From the NCBI GenBank assembly GCA_001599815.1, contig BCIA01000007.1, positions 868,001 through 932,000 on the forward strand: a DNA stretch of 64,000 nucleotides, in the 5' to 3' direction. The DNA is from Furcasterigmium furcatum (taxonomy: Eukaryota > Ascomycota > Sordariomycetes > Glomerellales > Plectosphaerellaceae). The position numbers and the translations under genes are program-made. Shown one piece after another: positions 56,333-64,000 of the stretch. The notes beneath the pieces were generated by a model. The model worked only from the letters and a program-made list of their open reading frames with translations. It made no database searches and had not been told where the DNA came from. Within the stretch, counting starts at the first letter, position 1. Each line of letters begins with the position of its first letter.

Positions 56333-57698
56333 CTATAACTTGCTAGAGATCGTGCCGCTCAAGTTGGTATTAGCGGCCACCGCACCAGCAAACTCCCGCA
56401 CGGCCGCCAATACCCTGTCGACATGCTCCTCCTTATGGGTAATGTTCAACGACATGAACCCGCGACTGCTCGCATAAATCCCCCGGTTCAGGAGGTGGAA
56501 GTACAGCGTATGGCGCAGCTTCACGCCGTCGTCTCCGAGGAACCCGATATTGGTGACGCTGCTGATGCCGGATATCGTCACGATGTCTGCCAACTTCCCA
56601 GAAAACGCCTCCCGCAAGCCCTTGCGCAGACGCTCTCCGAGCTCGGCGGTTCTTTCGAGCGCCTCTCTGGAGAGTAGATCGGCGCCCACACACCCGGAAG
56701 TCATCGAGAACATGTTGTTGTTCCAGGTCCCCGAGTGCTGCAGGGCTGCATCTCCAGCCATTAACGGGTCGTACTGCGCCATGATGTCCTGCCTGCCGCC
56801 AAATGCGCCAAAGGTAAACCCTCCGCCAAAGTGTTTGCCGATGGTGCTCATGTCCGGAGTGACGCCCATGTGCTCTTGGAGCCCTCCATAGAAGAGTCGT
56901 GATGTGATGATCTCGTCGAAGATCAGGATGGCTCCGATCCTTGTGGCTTCGGAGCGCAGAAAATCGAGAAAGTCTTTGCGTCCGGGCAACATGCCCCCGA
57001 CGCCCTGCATCGGCTCGATGAGGATGACACCGATGTCGCCTGTGATACGCGCCCGAGTCGCCTCGATATCATTGAATGTTCCCTGCACCCATTCATGAGG
57101 GAGGTTGAGCGGGTTCCGAGTGGCCCCAAACATCAATGTGCCTCCATGGTACGCGTTATTGAAGATCATGACCTGCACAAGTCAGCCAACATGTGTGAGC
57201 CGCGGTCTTAGGGAGGATACCAACCTTCTTCCGACCAACAAAGTTGAGCGCCGTAGCAATGGCCATCGTGTTGGCCTCGGTGCCGGAATTGCAGAAACGG
57301 ATGGTGTCCATGCTCGCGAAGCGGCCGACAAGCTTCTCGGCCAGTTCTACTTCCCGCTCATTCGGGCCCCCCAAGGTGAAGCCCGTCTTTGCAGCCCTCT
57401 GGATGGCTTCCAGAATAGCCGGGTGCGACTTGCCATACATGCCGGCGTTGTATTCCGACACCATGTCGAGATACTCACGGCCGTCCACAGAGGTCACATA
57501 GGTATCATGGCCGCCGGAAAATGTCAGGGGGAACGGGTGGAAGCTGAGAACGGCTCGGGTGGTGCCACCGGGAATGACCTTCCTTGCCCTCTCATGGTAC
57601 TGGGCCGATTTGGGGTTGTTGTTTGCGTATTCAGCGACATGGGCGGCCAAAATCTCATCGACAGAGCGTCCGCCTGCTAAAGTCCTGGAGGCAGCCAT
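56333..57698 (-). CDS. Class III aminotransferase, GSAM-like, with peroxisomal SKL end
   Basis: Exons 57225-57698 and 56333-57172 flank a 52-nt intron (GTTGGT to GTGCAG) and join to 437 residues. The fold is PLP-dependent class III, closest in motif to glutamate-1-semialdehyde aminomutase: ARKVIPGGTTRAVLSFHPFP, GREYLDMVSEYNAGMYGKSH, CNSGTEANTMAIATAL, ILIEPMQGVGGMLPG, FDEIITSR with Asp244 for the pyridine nitrogen, and TIGKHFGGGFTFGAFGGR with the Schiff-base Lys271. Fungi do not make tetrapyrrole by the GSAM route, so the substrate is another amino acid or amine. The last three residues are SKL, a canonical peroxisomal targeting signal type 1. It shares a divergent promoter with the CUE-Smr gene. 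Confidence 0.93.
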
Positions 57699-58577
57699 GA
57701 TCGAGTCTGAGTGGGAGTAGAGTGCAAAGAAACGCCTTGGGCGAGGTGCAGATCGGAATTATGAGAGGGCGAGGGCGTTTTTGGATCAGTCTTGCCCAAG
57801 GGAATGCATCTATTCGCGGGTATGATATTGAGCAATACGGGAAGAGTCCCGGGACGTTGGAGTTGCTGTATAGCCTCTAAAGAGACCTTCCTCGCTTCTC
57901 AGATCTGATTCCGAGGCGATAGAACAGGTTCAGGAAGGGTATTGGCCGGGATCCGGGGTTCATGACCTTCGGTCCACTGCCGATGCTCGCCCGTCTCGGC
58001 CCGTGTGTTTGTTTCGGACCGGAAGAGTGGAGTCCAGTGGTCCTGCCAACCTGTGCTGCCCGCCCAGGGCAGGAACAGCTGTGTGTCAGTTCTTTATCCG
58101 ATGACTCATCACATCAGCTGACTCATCGACGTTCCGTGTGCTTTGCTGCTTACCTCATCAGCCATTAATCCAATGTTTGAACCTCACGCTCATGTGGCAG
58201 CACGATCAACCCCTCATCGCGACACATGAGTCTTGCGCCGTCCTACATGACCTACAATCGCGACTCCCGCCAACCTGACTCACATTCGATCACTGCACGG
58301 TGCCGGATACCCTAAATACCTGACTCCTAAGCCAGTATTTCCCTCTGGATCTGCTCTCCACACACCTTCCAGATTCACCAACAAAGGCACACCATCGCGG
58401 GTATTTGCAGCAACACTAGACTTGACTGGGAGTCTACTGTTATCAGAATTTGATCTCACCGACCACTGTTCATTATGAAGACTGAATACCTCGCTTCCCA
58501 CGACTTCTCGCGCCGATACTACCCCACCCCATATTCTGCCACCATCGATCGACCCAGGACCTGAGCGCACAACATCC
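57699..58577. promoter_or_regulatory. Divergent promoter of aminotransferase and CUE-Smr genes
   Basis: About 880 bases separate two divergent start codons. No gene is visible; the minus-strand frame at 58280-58906 is largely antisense to the Smr gene. No named regulatory site can be assigned with confidence. Confidence 0.5.
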
Positions 58578-60238
58578 ATGTCCGATTCCGTATCGCAGAT
58601 TGACGCGCTGGTCGCGGAGTACTCATCCTTGCTTGACGAGGCATTGATAATCGCACTGGTCAGCGACCATGATCTCCAGGATCCAACACAGCTCGCGGAA
58701 GCCAGGACCACGCTCCAGGCACTTGCCAAAGATGTACCCGCCGAGGAGGCAACGGGTTTCAACCCGAGTGGAATAGCCGACACGTTCAGCTCACTGGACG
58801 GCACCAATGATGCCCGTGACAGGAGCAGTACGTCGCACGGCTCATCGTCCCATGCAAAGGACACGGATTCATGCGGTACAACGATCACCAGCCCGAACCT
58901 GGACACATCGGAATCCGTGACACCTCGAATTAGAGCTTTCGAGGGCCAGTCCGACGATGTCCAGATTCAGCAGCTGCAGGACATGTTCGCCGATTTGAAG
59001 GCCCATGATATCCAGCTAGCCTTCCGCAAGGCGAACGGCGACTTTCAGACCGCTCTGGAGAATCTCCTGAATATCCAGTACCTCGAGTCGACCGGCGAGA
59101 GGCAGAAGGGTGTCGACGGATTCTTCCGTCCGGAAGGTGCCGTCGGTGGCAAGAAGAAGAAGAAGAAGGGCAAGCGAAAGGATGCTTCGTCGACGGTCGA
59201 CTCTTCGAGCTCCAGTACAATCACGAGCCCCAGCGAGCCGAACCTGCAGGGGTCCAGCATCGACGGTATGGTTTCCCCTCCAGCCCCGTGGTTCTTACCA
59301 TTCTGACCACATCTGCAGAACTCGAGGACATTCTCTACGTTTCTGAGAAGCTCGACTTGCCCTACGACGAGGTGTCCAAAGTCTTCTACGATTGTAAACG
59401 CTCCAAAGAGCAGACCATTGTCAAGTTCCTGGACCGATACGCGCAAGAAGGCGACAAAGTGAAGGACGACGATCTCAGCAAAGAGCGCATCAAAGGACTA
59501 TCCGAGACGTACAAGAGCATCCCAGAGCATTACCTCGCCCCGCTGGTCGGACTCGTCGGCGACGTTCTCCCCTGGATCAACGAGCTCGCAGCGCTCCTCA
59601 ACCCCTATTTCGCTAGCCTCCCTCCCCAACGGCTGGCGCTCGATTACAAGCTGACGCCGCTCGTCGGCGAGGAGCTAGAGGGCTTCACCTCCGTGGCCAG
59701 CAAGGCGAAGAAGGGAACAGCCTACAGCCCAACCGTCTCCGGCTCAGCGACGCCGAGGACGCAGAGCTTCCAGGACGCCCTCGCGACCGTCAACGCCGCC
59801 GCCGCGGCCAGGAGCTACTCCTTCGCCAGCGCGGGCGCCGCATACCGCAAGGGCGGCTCGAACCCGCTGTACCGGCAGGCGGCGGCTTATTACGCCGACC
59901 GGGGCAAGGAGCAGTCCCTTGGCGTTGCCAGGGCGCGCAGCGACTTTGCGGACGCTCTCGTCTCGAACTCGGCGTCGCAGGACACCATCGACCTGCACGG
60001 CGTGGAGGTCGCGCACGGCGTGCGGATCGCGCGGGAACGCGCCTGGACGTGGTGGAACAGCCTCGGCGAGTACCGTGCTCAGGAGGCGCGGCGCGGGTTT
60101 ACCGTCATCACCGGGCTCGGCCGGCATAGTGCTGGCGGCGTGTCGCGGCTGAGGCAGAGCGTTGCCGCTGCGCTTATTGAGGATGGGTGGAAGGTCTCTG
60201 TCGAGACGGGCAGGTTCAAGATCGTTGGACGGCGGTAG
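58578..60238 (+). CDS. CUE-DUF1771-Smr protein, Cue2-like ribosome-rescue endonuclease candidate
   Basis: Exons 58578-59265 and 59319-60238 join in frame to 535 residues. Yeast Cue2, with this layout, cleaves mRNA in collided ribosomes during no-go decay. Two CUE-like ubiquitin-binding helices are visible: QLQDMFADLKAHDIQLAFRK (about residue 135-170) and ELEDILYVSEKLDLPYDEVS (about 230). A DUF1771 helix pair follows (NPLYRQAAAYYADRGKEQSL). The Smr domain from about 450 has IDLHGVEVAHGVRIARER and ITGLGRHSAGGVSRLRQSVA, including the D-x-H catalytic motif and the TGxGxHS loop. A Lys-rich stretch (KKKKKKGKRK) near 195 may be nuclear or RNA-contacting. Start is the first ATG of a coherent N-terminus. 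Confidence 0.92.
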
Positions 60239-60632
60239 CGTCTTTTGGATGATGAGTACTAGACCAGCGGGCTTGTTCATGATCATCGTGCTGCTAGAGG
60301 CCTGTGTGGAAGGTATATAGAAGCGTGCTGTTCAATGAAGTGGATGAAATACTACTCATGCCCCTGTAACCTTGGAGCCATTTTCACCATGATATCATCT
60401 TGCTCTCCATACTCTCGAGGGGTACCGCGTTGAAAGTGTCGAGACGTTCAAGTTGCCACGATATGGTATCGGTCGGCGGTTGATTTACGGTCTCTTGGGC
60501 TCCTGATTCCTATTCTCTTGACCGAATATTCTCTCGCGTCGCCATTTTCGTTGCTCCATGTCTCTCTCATGCTCTAATCATGTTTACAAGAGACCTCAAT
60601 CTATCCTCTGGTTCGCTCACCCCGCCAAAGCC
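60239..60632. other. Convergent intergenic region
   Basis: The interval lies between two converging genes and should hold both 3' untranslated regions. I see no gene. Confidence 0.65.
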
Positions 60633-61640
60633 TCACTTCTTCTGCTGGTCAAGCTGCCTCCCATACTTCTCCCAGACATCCAGCCCCGTCAACACCGTTG
60701 TTGCAAGCATCACTGAGCCCACGACACCGGGCTCGGCATCGTACCACCCCAGCGCCGACAGCGGGATAATCATATCCAGCGAGTCCGCCAGCATCTTCCT
60801 CATAAGCAACTTCGCCTTACCCCGCACCTCCCCGCGGTGCCTCTTCCGCTCCTCGACGACCTTCCTCAGCCTCTCCCGCTCGGCTTTGAGATCACCCTCC
60901 TTCTCTCCTTGCTTCTCTCCTTCCGCTGCCACGGCGCCATACCCCTCTCCCGAAGCCGGCACGGGCGCATGCGCAAACAGCTTGATGAGCTTGACGCCGC
61001 AGCTGAGCACGGAGCACACGAGCCCGAAAAGCCAGAACCGCTGGGCCTCGACGTTGAGATAGACCGCCTTCTCGAGGCCGAAGATCTGCAGCCCGGGGAC
61101 GCCCGCGAGGTCCGGCAGGGTGACGGTCTCGAGCATGCCGAAGATGCCCATGAGGCTGCCGTACATGAAGTCGAGGAAGGTCTCGGGGGCCGTGAGGCCG
61201 GCGGTGTTGGCGAGCATGTTGTAGGCGAGCACGTAGCACTCGAAGAACTTGAAGGTGCGGAGGTAGCGGCGGGTGAGGTTGATCTGGTCCTTGAGGGGGG
61301 CGACGATGAGGTAGGCGGGCTTGATGACGTCCAGGTTGCTGGTGAAGAAGGGGATGATGGAGGCGAGGAGGGACGGGTAGCTTTGCAGGATAATGAGGAC
61401 GGATTGAACACCGCGGAAGAAGCGCTCGAGACCCCCTGAAACGGAGTTAGCTGGATGGTTCTCTCATGGTCGATGCTCTGAAAGGGGAAAGTCGGTGAGT
61501 CGTCGGGCATCATGGACAGGTCCTGTCATGACACCCGACACCCGACAATATCAAGAGATCGCAGCGCTCAGCTGATAAGCCATGACCAACTTACAAAGAT
61601 CCGTCCCGAACAGGAGGGCCTGCTGGAAGAGGCGCGCCAT
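60633..61640 (-). CDS. Pex11-family peroxisomal membrane protein
   Basis: Exons 61595-61640 and 60633-61435 flank a long 159-nt intron (GTAAGT to TTTCAG) and join to 282 residues. Pex11-type proteins bend and elongate the peroxisomal membrane before division. The protein starts MARLFQQALLFGTDL and continues GLERFFRGVQSVLIILQSYP, then YLRTFKFFECYVLAYNMLAN, a hydrophobic central region (LDFMYGSLMGIFGMLETVTL), a charged linker (EKQGEKEGDLKAERERLRKV), and a C-terminal amphipathic/membrane segment ending VLTGLDVWEKYGRQLDQQKK. The order fits the fungal Pex11C-type branch. The first exon encodes only 15 residues, so the start is good but not certain. Confidence 0.85.
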
Positions 61641-64000
61641 GGTTGTGGCTAGAAAGAGGCTTGAGTTGGTTGCAATAGTGGAGGTTGACGTCTGAATGTA
61701 GGTACCAATGCCTGGCGGTGATTCTTCGGTGGCTTTCGAGATTCTCGGCTACTTTCCGAGTCCGACTGGGTATCTTTCTACTCAATTGACCTGAAAGAGT
61801 TTCCGTGACTTCGGGGTTGCTTGAACTCCGGATTGGCGCGAAACGTCTCGAGTGGTTTTCCACTGTAAATGCGTGCGACAACGGTATCGGAGCGGCCTTT
61901 TCTCCGCCACAGTGCACTGTTAGGTATCTTTCAGGCTGGGGTGTTCCTGGGGCGCCGGTCTGGCCCGGCCCGGCGCCATCCTCGGGATCCCCATCGGCCC
62001 GTGGGTCACGTGAGTAGCGGCACCTGCGACCCCGGACGCCGAATGATCAAGATTGTCGAGGGTTGCCTCAGCTCGTCCACTCAGCCATCTGGAACCCCGC
62101 GAAAAGGCTTGCCGCGTCCTGGAACCGGCTCCAAGAGCCTCGGGGCGACTCGAACCTCAACCCCAAGAACAGGCAGACTTATGTACATTTGTACTTATAC
62201 GGCTCGCACCAGGGCCATTCGCCCTGTCATGTATCGGGTCTCTTGTCAAGCGCTAGAAAAATTCGAGGCGAAGCGGGCGAGAAGAGCTGAACGTCTGGTG
62301 GTCTTCGTAGGGCGTTCAGAATGACAAGTGATCACATGAGGAGGACGAGCCCAGGGGGGGGGTTCGCCCGTGGACCGCCACAGATGGTCCGGAAGCCGAT
62401 GGTATCATGGATGGCTTGTTGTTGACGCGACACGGTGGCAGCGGCTGGGAGACGGTTCGGCACTAGGAGGGACTTTTGATCGCCCGACCCCACAGGCAAA
62501 CATCCATGTAAGTACCACGGCCCACCACACGACTGGGACAGTTCAGCCTGTTCAGGGGCCCATTGCCGGTTCCTCGCCAACTCCACATGGCCTCGTAACT
62601 CGTTTCTTCCGGAAACATGGAACCGCGCTGGTTTCGTCCTCACCCATCGTCAGCACCTAGTCTCAACGAGCCAATTCCTCCTGCCAACGTTGACGCAGCC
62701 AGAAAAGAAGCAGCGTCTTTGAACTCTTCGCCTCTCGCTGCACGAGAGAAGTAATTCCACATCACGAACTTGCGTCCACCAGACTGTATCCTTGACAGGC
62801 TATCAGGCTATCAGCATGGGAATATACTTGTGACACCAGGTCGCAGACGAAAGAAAGGAGTGAAGCGCACCCACAGTGCCAGAATCACTGACAGGGCTCA
62901 TACAAGGACAGGCCCTCGATTCCGACGAGGAAGGGCCCATCGGTACATATGGGTACTTACCCCTCGGCTTCATTGCTTCAGTCGTACGAGGCACGGCACA
63001 GTACTGTGTGCAGCAATGCAGCTGAGGAGATATGCCAAGAGTGGGACACCGCCGCCACTGCCGAGACTCCCGCTTCAACGCGCCCGGCTTCTTCAATCAC
63101 TTTATTACCGTTGAGCAAGTCCGTGCAACCTTAGCGTAACGTCGTTTCATCTGATTCGGCAGGCTAGATGTAAGCGAGCACTGCAGTCTGGCCATCGCTT
63201 CGTACCTTACAAGTACTCAAGACCGAACTAGCGACCCCGAGTACAGGGGTTTCCGAAGCAGACCCAATTGTGCAATTTTCCTATTTTGTGATATGCGACA
63301 GCTTCTCGATGTGCAGTCCGACTCCCGGTACCTGCATACAAATACATAGCAAAATCCTGTTTCCCTGCATTTTATTTCTCTTGGAAACCGGGTCGTAATC
63401 CCCTTGCTACATATAGGAGAGACCCTAGCCATATATGTCGAGCTCCGTGAAGGGCGCTGATCCGGCCTCTGCCAGATAACCCCCTTTTGCTTGCTGCAAT
63501 GGGAAGGAGAGCAACTAGGGCCAACATAGCGCGACACTTACATACAAGGCTGATCCCAGACCCCGGGAACGCTCCCCGGCGGTTCGCTAGTGCACACTAC
63601 TTGCGTACGGCGGAGGAGACAGGTTCGGCTTAGACAGGAACACCTCAGTACTTTGCCACTGTTCGGGACAGTTCCAGGGACGAGATTGAACCTTGGGCTT
63701 GGGAGTATGGGTGCGAGTGGAACAGCCCTGTAAAGGCCGTCTGCCCTCCCTCATCCCGACCCGCCAGAAAGAAAGAAAGGCAAGACCAAAGGCTCCCCCG
63801 GGCTGTCTCCGAGTCTCGTCCAGTTTTTCGTCCTTCGCATGCTTAATTCTTCAAAGCCTCTGGGGTGAGGCCTGCGTTTGCCATTCATTACTTCCTTACG
63901 CCGCCGAGAAGACTCGTTCGTTCCTAGCCACATCCTACGAGCATACCTAACGCCCCGCGGGATCGACGGTCGACAACGCCAACCACGGAGATCGACAGAC
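61641..64000. other. 2.36-kb right end without recognisable gene
   Basis: The left part is the promoter of the Pex11-type gene. Frames at 61869-62324, 62370-62660, 62770-63114 and 63217-63537 show no family resemblance. A G10 run occurs near 62351. No tRNA cloverleaf could be built from the T-loop-like string near 62146. Confidence 0.55.

Noticed and set aside
62130..62180. Possible minus-strand tRNA T-loop (GGTTCGAGTC)
   Set aside because: The flanking bases do not pair into a T stem and no D or anticodon arm can be built.

Overview
This is a piece of a filamentous ascomycete genome (Pezizomycotina, most likely Sordariomycetes). The evidence is dense genes on both strands, many 50-70 nt GT-AG introns with CTAAC-like branch points, fungal-only families (CBM1-CE15 esterase, C2H2 plus fungal-specific transcription factor, DUF6594, DUF7580) and a fungal Tpr/Mlp1, NPC1, Pex11 and Cue2 set. 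It is an assembled scaffold with one 100-N gap inside a TTC microsatellite. Gene models below were built by joining exons by eye so that frame and length agree; exon coordinates are given in each entry.

Layout. 1-4.1 kb: 3' part of a Tpr/Mlp1 nuclear-basket nucleoporin. 4.6-6.0 kb: secreted CBM1-CE15 glucuronoyl esterase with an XlnR-type site upstream. 8.2-11.0 kb: nine-exon oligopeptide transporter. 11.2-13 kb: C2H2 zinc-finger protein. 14.4-15.0 kb: small predicted GPI-anchored protein. 16.1-18.6 kb: a decayed amidase whose intron holds the TTC repeat and gap, followed tail-to-tail by an unidentified broken reading frame. 19.3-23.5 kb: no recognisable gene.

23.5-31.4 kb is the most accessory-looking part: a stand-alone caspase-like protein, a fragment resembling a Ty3/gypsy integrase C-terminus, a DUF6594 membrane protein and a DUF7580-nucleoside-phosphorylase protein. 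Caspase-like and phosphorylase domains are effector-type modules in fungal NLR and heterokaryon-incompatibility proteins, but here no NACHT/NB-ARC or repeat sensor is attached, so the block is a candidate NLR-less immunity or allorecognition island.

32.3-40.8 kb looks like a metabolic cluster: NCS1 permease and a C2H2 regulator sharing a divergent promoter, then an SMP-30-type lactonase, and an HSL-type hydrolase divergent from a RidA imine deaminase. 41.7-45.9 kb encodes an unusual protein joining a zinc-finger front half to a Cdc24-like PH and PB1 tail without an evident complete DH catalytic domain.

46.5-61.6 kb returns to housekeeping genes: a long coiled-coil protein, a small charged protein, the sterol transporter NPC1/NCR1, a class III aminotransferase ending in the peroxisomal signal SKL, a Cue2-like CUE-DUF1771-Smr endonuclease candidate, and a Pex11-family peroxisome protein. 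61.6-64 kb shows no convincing gene.
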